A stretch of 64,000 nucleotides of DNA from Microbacterium sp. SLBN-146. GTDB taxonomy: Bacteria > Actinomycetota > Actinomycetes > Actinomycetales > Microbacteriaceae. Below the pieces are notes generated by a model. That model did no database searches. It was not told the DNA's origin and worked only from the letters and a program-made list of their open reading frames with translations. This document shows, in pieces, positions 41,248-50,956 of this stretch. The first letter of the stretch is position 1; every line of letters begins with the position of its first letter. Both the position numbers and the translations under genes were made by a program. The stretch lies in the NCBI RefSeq assembly GCF_006715145.1, contig NZ_VFMR01000001.1, positions 1,984,001 to 2,048,000 on the forward strand, given 5' to 3'.

Positions 41248-44200
41248 GTGACCACCCGATTTCTCACCCGTACGCGTGCCGCCCTCGCCTCCCTGGGAGC
41301 CGCAGCGATCGCTCTCGCCGGTGTCGGCATCGCAACGCCGGCCGCCGCTGCCCTCGTTGACGCCCTCCCGCCCCTCGTCATCACGGAGGTGATGCAGGAC
41401 AACGCCGGCACGCCCGGTGATCAGGACTACTTCGAGTTCTACGAGGTCACCAACACGACGGCCACGGCGATCGACGTCGCCGACTACCGGCTGCAGTACA
41501 ACGGTGCGGCGTTCATCGAGGCGGTGGAGCCGGGCACGGCGACAGCGCTCGCCGACGTCGTGATCCCCGCGAACGGCACCGCCGTCTTCTGGCTCCGCTA
41601 CGCCGTCGGCTCGGGTGACGCCGCCGTCACGCAGTGGCAGCTGAGCGAGGCCGACTTCCGCCAGCACTACGGCGACGGAGCATCCACCTATCCGCTCTTC
41701 CATGCGATCGGCCAGGCCGGGTTCGCCAACTCCGGCGCCCGCACACTGCGCGTCTTCGAGGCTGACGGCACGACGCTCGTCTCGGGGTCGGACTACAACC
41801 GTGCGGCGACGAACCGCGGGAACGCCGACCACTTCCGGATGCCGGAGACCGGCGTCCTGCTGACCGACGCGACGGCGGGCGTGCCCACGCCCGGCACGGT
41901 CGGACCCGAGCAGCTCGTCCGCCCTGAGCCCGAGCCCGAGCCCGAGCCCGAACCGACTGAGCCGACCGAGCCCGGTGAACCCACGGAGCCTACGGAGCCG
42001 ACAGGGCCGGGTGCGGGTGCGGACGGGAACGCGGGGGAGTACTTCCCGCTCGTCATCACCGAGATCTACGGCGACAACCCGGGGACCGACCTGTACGAGT
42101 ACGTCGAGGTCACCAACACCACGACGGAGGCGATCGACCTCACGGCTGCCGGTATCGGCTTCCGCTACCACACGAGCCAGTGGAACGCCGGCTCGGCTCA
42201 GCCGTTCGTCCACCTCGACGGAGAGGGCGACACGCCCGTTGTCATCGCGGCGGGGATGTCCGCCGTGTTCTGGCTCAACTACGCGGAGGGCTCGGCGCAG
42301 CGCGGCATGACGAAGGAGCAGTTCCGCACGGCCGTCGGCGCCGACGCCGCGACTCCCGTGTACCGGTTCGGACCGCAGGCGGGGATCGCCAATGGCGGCG
42401 ACCGCGGCTTCAGCCTCGTCGACGCGGAGGGCACCGTCCTCACCCGCGCGTGGGCACCCGCCGACGCGGATCCCGCGGGCAACTGGAACGCGCACTTCGC
42501 GGTTCCCGGCACGATCGGAAGCGTCGACGCCCTGCTGGTCGAAGCCGGACCCGCCGTCGCGACCTCGGCCGGCACCGTGACGCTCGCCCAGGTCACGAGC
42601 GCGCTCTCCCGTCCGACCGACCCCGCGCTGGCCGCTCCGCTCCTGCAGATCACGGAGCTCGCCCCCGACACTGCGAACGTCGGCGGCGGCGACGCGTACG
42701 AGTTCGTCGAGGTCTACAACGCATCGGATGCCGCGATCGACTTCGGCGACTACACGCTCTCGTACCTCTACACCGACAACGCACTCGGCGGTCCCGTGAC
42801 ACTGAGCTCGACGCTGTGGCCCGCGCAGCCGAGCGACGTCACGATCGCGCCGGGCGGAACGCTCGTGCTGTGGGTGAAGAACCCCGCCGGTGTCGCGGCA
42901 GGACTCACGGTCGCGGACTTCAATACGGCCTTCGGCACCGACCTCGTGCTCGGTGAGACCATCGTCGAGCTGTACAACGGCGGGATGTCGAACGGCGGCT
43001 CTCGCGGCATCCAGGTCCGGACCAACACGGGACACGACATCAGCCGCGCGTACTACTTCGCCGACGACCAGACGACCGCGAGCACGGCGATCCAGTACGG
43101 ATGGAACTCCGCGGCTACCGTGCCGCTGTGGGTGCCGCCGACGCCCGCGGGCACGGTGCAGACGATGATCGGGCTCGCGGCACCGACGCCGGGCGCCGTG
43201 AGCGCCGACCAGGTGCCCGCAGCGTTCGTGGCAGCTCCCGCACCCGGGACCCCGCCGACGATCACCGACCTCACGGGCAGCTCGGACGTGCCCGACACGG
43301 CCGACCTCGACCTCGGCTTCGACGTGACCGATGACGTACTCGTGCGCTCCGTGACGTTGAGCCTCACCGACAACCTCGGTGCGACCGAGACCCGCAGCCT
43401 CGGCTTCGACGCGGCCAACCGCTACTACTACTCCGTTCCGGCGGCCGACCTCTTCGGCAAGCGCTGGATCGAGTACACCGTGATCGCGAGCGACGGATCG
43501 CAGGAGTCCGCCCTCGGCCCCGTTCGCGTCGACCTCCTCGAGGGCGAGCCGGACGCCGTGCGCCTCAACCTCGTCGAAGGGCAGTTCCTCGGTGGGGAAC
43601 ACCGCGTCACGGCGACCGCCGACAGCGGCCCGGCGCCCGAACTGACGATCGACGGGACTCCCGTGGCCGACCCCATCCCGTCCCTCGAGACGGGGCCCGT
43701 CTTCGCCTTCGAGGCTACGAGCACGGATGCGTTCTTCCGGAACGGCGTCCTGCTCGGTGACGACGTGCTGAAGGTCTTCGACGAGGGCTACTACTCGCGC
43801 ATCGTGACGGTGGATGCCACTGTGCCGGTCGACCGCGTCGTGCCCGGCGAACCGCTGACGCTGACGATCGTCGCCGGGACGAAGGCGTGGCCGGAGGCGA
43901 ACGTCGACGAGAACAACGACGACTTCGTCGGCATGAACCTGCGTCTCGCGCTCCCCGACGGACGCGTGCTGCGTCCGGCCTTCTGCGCCACGACCAAGGA
44001 GCAGGCGGGTGCCGTCACGGCTCCTGCGTTCGTCGAGTGCCCTGCTCCGGATACGCGGATCGCGTTCTCCGATGCCAACCTCGTCTCCTTCCTCGCGACG
44101 TTCGACGTGCCTGACGACGCCTTCACGTCGGTCTCGACGGTGTGGGACACGACGGCGGTCACCGACGGCTCACATGTCGTCGCGGCGCGCACCGATGCGG

Positions 44201-46758
44201 CGACGACGACGCGGACGGTGCAGATCGACAACACGGCTCCCGTCATCGAGAGCCCGCTCGTCGAGGGCGAGCGCTACCGCGGGCAGGTTGCGGTGGATGC
44301 GACGGCGACGGACGCGGGGTCGGGTGTGAGCTCCCTCACGGCGACGCTCGACGGGAATCCGATCTCGCTCCCGCTCGTGACGAGCTCGCTCGCGCTGGCA
44401 CCCGGCGAGCATGTGGCCGAGTTCACGGCGACCGACGCCGTCGGCAATACCGGAACCCGCACGGTCACGTTCGAGACGGTCGACGAGCAGCCGGCGATCG
44501 AGCTCGATGGTCCCTCGGACGGCGAGATCATCGAAGGTGACAGTGCCGACCTGACCGCAACGCCGGGGTCGCCCGAGGAGGATGCGCTCGACCTCAGCTT
44601 CCGTGAGGGATACCGCTACGCTCCCGGCGACACGGAGCTGACGGTGACCTCGGGCACCGTGACCGACTCCGCGACGGCGGACCGGAGTGCCGGTGTCGCG
44701 CTGGGCGCCGACGATCTGCAGAAGCTCCTCGGAACCGACGGGGTCGAGGTGGAGACGACGAGCACGAGCGCGCTGCCCTACCAGCTGTTCACGGTGGCAG
44801 CGCCCGAAGGTGCCGGGCCCGGATCGCTCGCGCGGGTCGACTGGCGCGGCCGTGCGAACAGCGACGCGAAGGTGACGCTGTACGCCCGGACCGTCGACGG
44901 CGTGTGGGAGACGGTCGACCAGGTTCTGACGACCGACGACGCCCCGACCGACTTCACGCTCGAGGCGCTCGTGCCGGTCGATGGACACGTCGTCGAGGGC
45001 GAGCTCACCTTCCTCGTGCAGCACTCGGAGGGCTTCGCGGCGACCGACCTCTCGACGCGTGAGAGTGCCGCGGATCCGTTCCACCCCGAAGCGACGGCGA
45101 GGGCGGGGTACGACTTCACGATCGCGATCGAGTCGGACACGCAGTATTACAACGAGACGCCGGAGTACTACCGGCACCAGCTCGCGATCCATGAGTTCCT
45201 TCGCGAGGAGCGTGCGAACCTCAACCTGCAGTACCTCATCCACAACGGAGACATCGTCAACGTGCACACGCAGCCCGAGCAGTGGGCGAATGCGGATGCC
45301 GCGTACCGCCTGCTCGACGAGGCGGGACTGCCCTACGGCGTGCTCGCGGGCAACCACGACGTGGGCGGGTTCGCGGCCGACTACACGCAGTACTCCCGGT
45401 TCTTCGGCGAGGCGCGCTTCGCGGGGAACCCGTGGTACGGCGAGTCGTACAAGGACAACCGTGGCCACTACGACCTCGTCTCGGTCGGCGGAGTGGACTT
45501 CCTGTTCCTCTACATGGGATGGCCGACGCCGAACGACGTCGCCGACAACACCGAGGACATCGCGTGGATGAACGACGTGATCCGTCAGTATCCCGAGCGC
45601 AAGGTGTGGCTCAACCTTCACGAGTACATGCTGACGACCGGCGGACTCGGGCCGTTCCCGCAGCGCGTCTTCGACGAGGTCGTTGCGGCGAACCCCAACG
45701 TCTTCGCGGTGAGCTCAGGTCACTACCACGACGCCTATACGCGGACCGACGACTTCGATGACGACGGTGACGGCGTCGCCGACCGCACCGTCTACTCGAT
45801 GCTCTTCGACTACCAGGGGCTTCCCGAGGGCGGCCTGGGCTACCTCCGCCTCGCGCACTTCGACAACGAGAACGGACGGATCCTCTTCCGCACCTACTCG
45901 CCGTCGCTGATGGACTTCACCTCCGACGACCCGTCGCTCAACGACCCGCCCGGAATGCAGGAGTTCGAGATCCCGTATGCCGCAGTCGGCATCACCCCGC
46001 AGGTCAAGACCCTCGCGACGGACTCGTTCCAGGTCGAGATCCTGACGGCGAACGAGATCGGAGCCGTCGCCGACGCCGCGTCGGGTCAGCCCGCCACGGT
46101 CACGTGGAACGGCCTGACCGAGGGCGAGCACGGCTGGTACGTCATCGCGGAGGGACCCTTCGGCGGCGTCCAGTACTCCGCGCTCCGCTCCTTCACGACG
46201 ATCCCGGGCGAGACCGACCCGGGCGACGGGGACCCGGGTGACGGGGACCCCGGTGACGGGGACCCCGGTGACGGGGACCCGGGGGATGGGGACCCCGGTG
46301 AGGGAGACCCGGGTGACGGGGATCCGGGTGACGGGGAGACCGTGGAGCCGACGGGCACCGTGACAGCGGCGTTCGGTTCCGCGCTCGTGCCGGGCGGACG
46401 CATGCAGGTCGACTTCACGGGCTTCCAGCCGGGTGAGGAGGTGCGGTTCGTGCTGCACTCGACTCCGATGGCGCTCGGCGAGACCCTCGTCGTGGGAGCC
46501 GACGGCATCCTGAGCGGTGTCCTGCTGATCCCGACGGATGCGGCATCCGGTACACACCGCCTCGAGGCGGTCGGGGCGTCCGGACTGTCGGTCATGTCGG
46601 ATCCCTTCACGATCTCGACTCCGGCCGGCGCGGGGCAGAGTGTGCTCCCGTTCACGGGTGTCGAGGCGACGCCGGTCCTCTTGGCGGGTCTCGTCCTACT
46701 CCTCCTCGGGGTGGGAGCCATGATCGTCGTCGCGCGGCGCCGACGCTCGCTCAGCTGA
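41248..46758 (+). CDS. Sortase-anchored multidomain surface protein with lamin-tail and phosphoesterase domains
   Basis: A 1,836-residue cell-surface protein. A signal peptide (~1-33) is followed by three lamin-tail-like domains (PLVITEVMQDNAG, FPLVITEIYGDNPG, PLLQITELAPDTAN) near residues 40-170, 265-400 and 464-605, with a Pro/Glu linker between the first two. Ig-like beta modules follow. A calcineurin-like phosphoesterase lies near residues 1285-1545, with HNGDIVN, GNHDVGG, NLHEYM and SGHYHD motifs. Then come eight DPGDG repeats, a beta domain, and LPFTG (1800-1804) with a hydrophobic stretch and RRRR. The LPFTG motif indicates sortase attachment to the wall. GTG at 41248 is preceded by GAGG. 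Confidence 0.9.
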   Translation: MTTRFLTRTRAALASLGAAAIALAGVGIATPAAAALVDALPPLVITEVMQDNAGTPGDQDYFEFYEVTNTTATAIDVADYRLQYNGAAFIEAVEPGTATALADVVIPANGTAVFWLRYAVGSGDAAVTQWQLSEADFRQHYGDGASTYPLFHAIGQAGFANSGARTLRVFEADGTTLVSGSDYNRAATNRGNADHFRMPETGVLLTDATAGVPTPGTVGPEQLVRPEPEPEPEPEPTEPTEPGEPTEPTEPTGPGAGADGNAGEYFPLVITEIYGDNPGTDLYEYVEVTNTTTEAIDLTAAGIGFRYHTSQWNAGSAQPFVHLDGEGDTPVVIAAGMSAVFWLNYAEGSAQRGMTKEQFRTAVGADAATPVYRFGPQAGIANGGDRGFSLVDAEGTVLTRAWAPADADPAGNWNAHFAVPGTIGSVDALLVEAGPAVATSAGTVTLAQVTSALSRPTDPALAAPLLQITELAPDTANVGGGDAYEFVEVYNASDAAIDFGDYTLSYLYTDNALGGPVTLSSTLWPAQPSDVTIAPGGTLVLWVKNPAGVAAGLTVADFNTAFGTDLVLGETIVELYNGGMSNGGSRGIQVRTNTGHDISRAYYFADDQTTASTAIQYGWNSAATVPLWVPPTPAGTVQTMIGLAAPTPGAVSADQVPAAFVAAPAPGTPPTITDLTGSSDVPDTADLDLGFDVTDDVLVRSVTLSLTDNLGATETRSLGFDAANRYYYSVPAADLFGKRWIEYTVIASDGSQESALGPVRVDLLEGEPDAVRLNLVEGQFLGGEHRVTATADSGPAPELTIDGTPVADPIPSLETGPVFAFEATSTDAFFRNGVLLGDDVLKVFDEGYYSRIVTVDATVPVDRVVPGEPLTLTIVAGTKAWPEANVDENNDDFVGMNLRLALPDGRVLRPAFCATTKEQAGAVTAPAFVECPAPDTRIAFSDANLVSFLATFDVPDDAFTSVSTVWDTTAVTDGSHVVAARTDAATTTRTVQIDNTAPVIESPLVEGERYRGQVAVDATATDAGSGVSSLTATLDGNPISLPLVTSSLALAPGEHVAEFTATDAVGNTGTRTVTFETVDEQPAIELDGPSDGEIIEGDSADLTATPGSPEEDALDLSFREGYRYAPGDTELTVTSGTVTDSATADRSAGVALGADDLQKLLGTDGVEVETTSTSALPYQLFTVAAPEGAGPGSLARVDWRGRANSDAKVTLYARTVDGVWETVDQVLTTDDAPTDFTLEALVPVDGHVVEGELTFLVQHSEGFAATDLSTRESAADPFHPEATARAGYDFTIAIESDTQYYNETPEYYRHQLAIHEFLREERANLNLQYLIHNGDIVNVHTQPEQWANADAAYRLLDEAGLPYGVLAGNHDVGGFAADYTQYSRFFGEARFAGNPWYGESYKDNRGHYDLVSVGGVDFLFLYMGWPTPNDVADNTEDIAWMNDVIRQYPERKVWLNLHEYMLTTGGLGPFPQRVFDEVVAANPNVFAVSSGHYHDAYTRTDDFDDDGDGVADRTVYSMLFDYQGLPEGGLGYLRLAHFDNENGRILFRTYSPSLMDFTSDDPSLNDPPGMQEFEIPYAAVGITPQVKTLATDSFQVEILTANEIGAVADAASGQPATVTWNGLTEGEHGWYVIAEGPFGGVQYSALRSFTTIPGETDPGDGDPGDGDPGDGDPGDGDPGDGDPGEGDPGDGDPGDGETVEPTGTVTAAFGSALVPGGRMQVDFTGFQPGEEVRFVLHSTPMALGETLVVGADGILSGVLLIPTDAASGTHRLEAVGASGLSVMSDPFTISTPAGAGQSVLPFTGVEATPVLLAGLVLLLLGVGAMIVVARRRRSLS
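46216..46335 (+). repeat. Eight 15-bp tandem repeats coding for DPGDG
   Basis: Eight in-frame copies of a 15-bp unit (gacccgggtgacggg and near variants) encode a flexible acidic Pro/Gly hinge in the surface protein. The period of 15 bp keeps the frame, so length variants would be tolerated. Confidence 0.9.
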
Positions 46759-46766
46759 CGACGGAT

Positions 46767-46808
46767 GCCGGTCGTGGGCGCGTCCTCGGGGAGGCGCCCA
46801 CTACCGGC
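46767..46808. terminator. Hairpin terminator shared by convergent genes
   Basis: 15-bp arms with one mismatch (46767-46781 with 46794-46808, 12-base loop), 8 bases past the surface-protein stop. The right arm contains the stop codon of the convergent gene at 46801. Confidence 0.75.
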
Positions 46809-48006
46809 ACGTCGCAGCGATGTCGATCATCGCCTGCGACGGGTAGCCGTAGGCGTACACGCCGTTGCCCTCCGCCGTGTGCCCCATGCTGATCGCCCAG
46901 GCGGTCGCCCACTCCTCGTTCGCCGCGTCGTCCGCGGAGTCGAACTTGTCAGAGCATTTCGACGTGATGGCGTGCCCGACCTCGTGGGCGACGAGAGCGC
47001 GCGCGTTGGCGTCGGGCCACTCCTCCGCCACGGAATGCGACAGCGTGATCGTCGAGAAGCCGCCGCGGACGGCGTTCCATGTCGCCGTGCCGCCCATGCC
47101 CGCGGATCCTCCCGTGCCGGCAACGATCTGCGCCCAGTCGAAGTCGAGCACGACGCCGCCGGCGATCGAGCGCGCGTAGGCCTCGATCTCGAGGCGTGTC
47201 CCCATGAGCGGTCCCGCCTTCTCCGCGAGTTCCGAGGCCGACGACGCGGTCAGGGCCTCGGCGCGCTGCGCGTAGGTCGAGAAGGCGACGGCTGCTCCCG
47301 ATCCGACAGCCGTCTGACCGACGACAGCCTCGGCGGCGTCACGGAAGTCGAGGACGACGACCGCGTTCGCCGAGACGTGGGCTGCCTCGAAGGCCGTCGC
47401 GGGAGCCGCCGCACTCGCGTAGAGCGCCCGAGCGGCGGTGTCGACCGGCTCGCCGCTGTCGTCGAGGCGTGTCCGCGCTTCGTCCATCCGGTCGATCGTG
47501 TCCTCGACGGCACGCGCTCGTTCATCGAGGGCGGATGCTTCGCCGAACAGCTCCCATGTCCAGGCGGGCTTCTCGGCGGTCCCGTCGTCGACACCCTCAT
47601 CGAGAACCGTTTCGGCGTCGGCGGCAACGGTGGCCTGTGCAGCGACGGCCGTCTCGAACGCGGCCCGGGCCGTGGCATCCACAAGGTCATCCCGAGACGA
47701 ATCGAGGATCTGCCCCGCTGACAGGAGTGACCCCTCGATCCCCGTGAGGAGAAGGTCGAGCCGCTCTTCGGCGTCGATTCCGATGACGACGGCCGCCTCG
47801 AGGTCGGCATGGGCAGCGTCGTAGGTGCGGTTGGCGACGACATGCACGGCCGCCGCCGCTGCACCGACCAGCATGACCGCGCCGACCCCGATCGCCCACG
47901 TGGCTGCAGCCTTGCGCGAGGCTCGGGGGCGAGTCGACGCCTCGTCCCTCGGATCTTCTCGGTCGGGCGACTCGTCGATGGGCGCGTCAGCCTCAGCGTT
48001 CTCCAC
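46801..48006 (-). CDS. Membrane-anchored protein with a zinc-metalloprotease-like HEVGH motif
   Basis: A 401-residue protein. The cytoplasmic N-terminal ~32 residues are followed by one membrane helix (AATWAIGVGAVMLVGAAAAA) and a long, mostly helical extracytoplasmic domain (residues 65-290, Ala/Asp/Glu rich, coiled). The C-terminal ~100 residues contain VAHEVGHAITSKC (HExxH, residues 341-345) and an acidic NEEWATAW about 20 residues later that could provide a third ligand. This layout points to a membrane-held metallopeptidase, but the fold is not one I can name. Two cysteines (TSKC, ATCR) may pair. It is divergent from nothing and ends in the shared hairpin. Confidence 0.7.
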   Translation of the reverse strand: MENAEADAPIDESPDREDPRDEASTRPRASRKAAATWAIGVGAVMLVGAAAAAVHVVANRTYDAAHADLEAAVVIGIDAEERLDLLLTGIEGSLLSAGQILDSSRDDLVDATARAAFETAVAAQATVAADAETVLDEGVDDGTAEKPAWTWELFGEASALDERARAVEDTIDRMDEARTRLDDSGEPVDTAARALYASAAAPATAFEAAHVSANAVVVLDFRDAAEAVVGQTAVGSGAAVAFSTYAQRAEALTASSASELAEKAGPLMGTRLEIEAYARSIAGGVVLDFDWAQIVAGTGGSAGMGGTATWNAVRGGFSTITLSHSVAEEWPDANARALVAHEVGHAITSKCSDKFDSADDAANEEWATAWAISMGHTAEGNGVYAYGYPSQAMIDIAATCR

Positions 48007-48057
48007 GCTCAGACTCTAGATCGTGCCGGCGTGGGTGGTGGCTGCGATGCCGAATCG

Positions 48058-48093
48058 GGAGCGGGCCCCCTCCCGAAGGAGAGGACCCGCTCC
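48058..48093 (-). terminator. Hairpin terminator of the secreted protein gene
   Basis: 8-bp outer stem GGAGCGGG/CCCGCTCC (48058-48065 with 48086-48093) and an inner CTCC/GGAG stem with a CGAA loop, 13 bases past the stop at 48106 on the minus strand. Confidence 0.7.
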
Positions 48094-48105
48094 ACGCCGC
48101 CGTGA

Positions 48106-48960
48106 TCAGCCGATGGGGGTCGGGTTCACGGGGTCGGGAGGAACGGGAAGCGAGCCGTTCACGCGGTTGCGGGCCTGGCACTGGCCCGTGCAGTTCGTCG
48201 CCCCCGCCGACAGTTCGATCGCGTCTTCGCCGAGGACACCGCCCATCCGGCCACCCGGCTGCACCACCCACTTCGTCACGGTGCCGCTTTGGAACGTCTT
48301 CACGGCGACCTGCGGGCTGTCTTTGCCGATCAGCATCTGGTGCGCGTTCGTGCCCGAGGCAACGGCATCCGTCCCGTCGCCGAAGTTGATCTTGCCCGTG
48401 AACTCGTTGACGAAATAGAAGAGTCCGGGTCCGAGAGTGTGGACGATCTCGACGGGGCTGGCGAACTCGGGCTCCATCTGGAAGATGCCGCCCTGCGCGC
48501 CGTCCTTGGCCTGCACCTTCAACTTGCCTGCCGCTGTCGTGAAGATCGCGACGATCGCGTCGTCCTTGACTTCGAGCTTGGAGAGCCGCACCCCGGACCG
48601 CTGCGTATCCGTGAGCGTCGGGACCTTCGACGAGAACACGACGGTGGGCGCCGTCACCATTCGCTGCGTGTCGTCTGTGCCCGTGAGGGTGTAGTCGTAC
48701 ACACCGAGTGTCACCGCGTCGATCGTGAAGCGGTTGTTGCGTCCGGACACTGTGATCTTTCCCGAAACCGCAAGGTTCTGGAGTTTGATGTCCTTGCCTG
48801 CGGCGGGGTTGTAAGTGGTTCCGTTGACCGTGACGGCGTAGTCGCCGCCCGTCGATGTCGTCTTCGCCTCGGCCGCGTTCGCGACGAAAAGGACTCCGGA
48901 TGCCGCGATCAGTGCCGTGGCCAGGACTGCGGTTCCTCGTCTCAGCGAGATTCTGCTCAT
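48106..48960 (-). CDS. Secreted protein of unknown function
   Basis: A 284-residue exported protein. The signal peptide (MSRISLRRGTAVLATALIAA...NAAEA) is followed by a beta-rich mature domain (TSTGGDYAVTVNGTTYNPAA, GKITVSGRNNRFTIDAVTLG) with a Pro-rich tail (LPVPPDPVNPTPIG) and one CTGQC cysteine pair near the C terminus. No catalytic motif is recognised. The ATG at 48960 has GAGG upstream. It faces the small secreted protein gene across a region with a perfect 14-bp palindrome (49054-49067). Confidence 0.78.
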   Translation of the reverse strand: MSRISLRRGTAVLATALIAASGVLFVANAAEAKTTSTGGDYAVTVNGTTYNPAAGKDIKLQNLAVSGKITVSGRNNRFTIDAVTLGVYDYTLTGTDDTQRMVTAPTVVFSSKVPTLTDTQRSGVRLSKLEVKDDAIVAIFTTAAGKLKVQAKDGAQGGIFQMEPEFASPVEIVHTLGPGLFYFVNEFTGKINFGDGTDAVASGTNAHQMLIGKDSPQVAVKTFQSGTVTKWVVQPGGRMGGVLGEDAIELSAGATNCTGQCQARNRVNGSLPVPPDPVNPTPIG

Positions 48961-49053
48961 TCTCGTACCTCGTTTCAGCTGGGTGAGCCCCCTCACCATC
49001 CGTCGAGGCCGAAGAGAGCGGCAATCGGACGATGATCGTAGTACTGCCCGGAC

Positions 49054-49067
49054 TGGTCGTACGACCA
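49054..49067 (+). promoter_or_regulatory. Perfect 14-bp palindrome in a divergent promoter region
   Basis: TGGTCGT-ACGACCA lies about midway between two divergent secreted-protein genes (starts 48960 and 49175). Its length and symmetry suit a dimeric regulator. The nearby NarL-type response regulator is a candidate, not proven. Confidence 0.5.
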
Positions 49068-49174
49068 TCGGTCACTGGTGGCCGGACCATGCGCGAGAGG
49101 ACGCTGGAGCCAGTGATGACGCCAGGGCTTCGCCCATGGCAGGTCGCCGGACAGAATGAGCGAAGGGAACAATC

Positions 49175-49519
49175 ATGAAGAAGCAGATCCTGTTCGGAAC
49201 GGGCGCACTCCTGCTCGTGGCCGCGCCCGCCGTGATCGGGTTGTGGGGCAACGCCTCCTTCGCGCAGTCGGTGCCGGTGCGCGTGCCGGTATCGGGTCAG
49301 GTCATGACGGCGACTCCGATGCCGATGCCGACAGCGACACCGACCCCGTCGGCATCCGTCGGCGACGACGGCACGATCGACGACCACGGCGGCGACGTCC
49401 CCCGCGACCAGCGCACCGAACCGGGCGATGACCGCCGCGTGAACGGCGCCGGCAGCGACGACAGCAGCGGTCGGGGTGGCGGCGACGACAGCAGCGATGA
49501 CCACGGCGGGGATGATTGA
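49175..49519 (+). CDS. Small secreted, highly acidic protein
   Basis: A 114-residue protein with a signal peptide (MKKQILFGTGALLLVAAPAV, then FAQS cleavage-like). The mature part has a Pro/Thr stretch (TATPMPMPTATPTPSAS) and an Asp/Gly/His/Ser-rich tail (GGDDSSDDHGGDD). It is probably unstructured, and could bind metal. It lies 3 bp upstream of the sensor kinase gene on the same strand, so it is likely the first gene of the two-component operon. ATG at 49175 with GAAGGGAA upstream. No family is recognised. Confidence 0.75.
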   Translation: MKKQILFGTGALLLVAAPAVIGLWGNASFAQSVPVRVPVSGQVMTATPMPMPTATPTPSASVGDDGTIDDHGGDVPRDQRTEPGDDRRVNGAGSDDSSGRGGGDDSSDDHGGDD

Positions 49520-49522
49520 GTC

Positions 49523-50956
49523 GTGACCCAAGATGCACGCGTCTCCTCGTCCACGGCCCCGGCCGCGGATGGGGAGTCCCGCGTGCTACGGGTCACTCTC
49601 GTCGCAGCCCCGGAGTCCCCGGCGGTATCCCGTCGCCCCACGACGACACGGGCTGTCATCCTCCGGCTCGCGGCGGGCCTCGCTGCCGTCCTCGTCGTCG
49701 TGGGACTTCTCGCGACTTTCGCGGCGCAGTGGCTCGCGGAACGCGAAGCCGTCAATGACGCGGCGCATGTCACCGATGTCCTCGCGGACGCGGTGATTCA
49801 GCCGAACCTCACGGCCGACCTCGTCAACGGGGATGCCGCGGCCGTCGACTCCTTCGATCGGCTCATCCGCGAGCAGGTTTTGGGAGCCGACGTCGTCCGG
49901 GTCAAGATCTGGAGTCCGGAGGGCGTCGTGCTCTACGCCGACGAGCCACAGCTCATCGGGCGGTCATTCGAGCTCGACGAGGCGCAACGCCAGGCGCTGG
50001 CGAGTCCGTCCACGCGAGCGGCGATCTCGGACCTGTCCGAGGACGAGAACGTGTTCGAGTCGGGTAACCGGCTTCTCGAGGTGTATCGCCCGGTGTGGGC
50101 GCCCGACGGACGGCAGCTGCTGTTCGAGGTGTACCTTCCGTATGAGCCGGTAGCCGCGCGATCGGCTGACCTGTGGCGGGGATTCGCGGGCGTTACGACG
50201 AGCACGCTCCTCCTCCTGATCGTCCTCACTGCTCCGATCGTGTGGGGTCTGCTCCGCCGATTGCGAGGCGAGGAGACCCGACGTGCCGATCTCCTCCAGC
50301 ACGCGGTGGAGGCATCCGATGGAGAACGTCGGCGCATCGCCGGGACGCTTCACGACGGACCCGTCCAGGAACTCGTGGCCACCAGCTTCGCCGCTGAGAG
50401 CGCCGCAGAGGCCTCGCGGTCCCGCGGCGATGATGTCGCAGCCGAGCAGCTTCGCGAGGTCGCGGCGTCGGTCCGCGGCAACGTGCGCGTGCTGCGGTCG
50501 CTGCTCATGGACATCTACCCTCCGGGACTCGCCGCCGCAGGCATCGGTCATGCCATGCTCGACCTCGCCGAGACGGCTCGCAGTCGCGGTGTGATCGCCG
50601 AGGTCGAACTGCCATCGCCCTTGCCTGGTCTCGCCGAACCTGATGTGCAGCTCGTCTACCGCGTCGCCCAGGAGACACTGCGCAACGCCGTCACCCACGC
50701 GGCCCCGTGCGGCGTGACGATTCGTCTCCGGGTCGTCGGGGCGGACCTCGTGCTCGACGTCGTTGACGATGGACCCGGATTCGATGTCGCGCTCCTCTCG
50801 CAGCCACCGGCGGGCGGGCACCTCGGTACGCGTGTCCTCCTCGATCTCGCGCGCGACAGCGGGGCCGAGCTCTCGATCGCCAGTTCCGCGGGGGAGGGCA
50901 CTCGATGGCGCCTCCGCATCCCGTCGATCGCCACACGGAAGGCGGGCAGTGCATGA
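49523..50956 (+). CDS. NarL-family sensor histidine kinase
   Basis: A 477-residue membrane kinase. TM1 (VILRLAAGLAAVLVVVGLLA) and TM2 (TTSTLLLLIVLTAPIVWGLL) flank a ~130-residue extracytoplasmic sensor. The HisKA_3 helix is GERRRIAGTLHDGPVQELVA with the phospho-His in LHDG, and the ATPase has AQETLRNAVTHA (N box) and DVVDDGPGFD (G1). The signal is not known. It is translationally coupled to the response regulator (ATGA). GTG at 49523 follows the small acidic secreted protein gene after 3 bases. Confidence 0.92.
   Translation: MTQDARVSSSTAPAADGESRVLRVTLVAAPESPAVSRRPTTTRAVILRLAAGLAAVLVVVGLLATFAAQWLAEREAVNDAAHVTDVLADAVIQPNLTADLVNGDAAAVDSFDRLIREQVLGADVVRVKIWSPEGVVLYADEPQLIGRSFELDEAQRQALASPSTRAAISDLSEDENVFESGNRLLEVYRPVWAPDGRQLLFEVYLPYEPVAARSADLWRGFAGVTTSTLLLLIVLTAPIVWGLLRRLRGEETRRADLLQHAVEASDGERRRIAGTLHDGPVQELVATSFAAESAAEASRSRGDDVAAEQLREVAASVRGNVRVLRSLLMDIYPPGLAAAGIGHAMLDLAETARSRGVIAEVELPSPLPGLAEPDVQLVYRVAQETLRNAVTHAAPCGVTIRLRVVGADLVLDVVDDGPGFDVALLSQPPAGGHLGTRVLLDLARDSGAELSIASSAGEGTRWRLRIPSIATRKAGSA

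Noticed and set aside
41925..42030. Repetitive Glu/Pro-Thr/Glu coding stretch that looks like a DNA repeat
   Set aside because: It is a normal Pro-rich linker of a surface protein with irregular unit length, not a regular repeat array.
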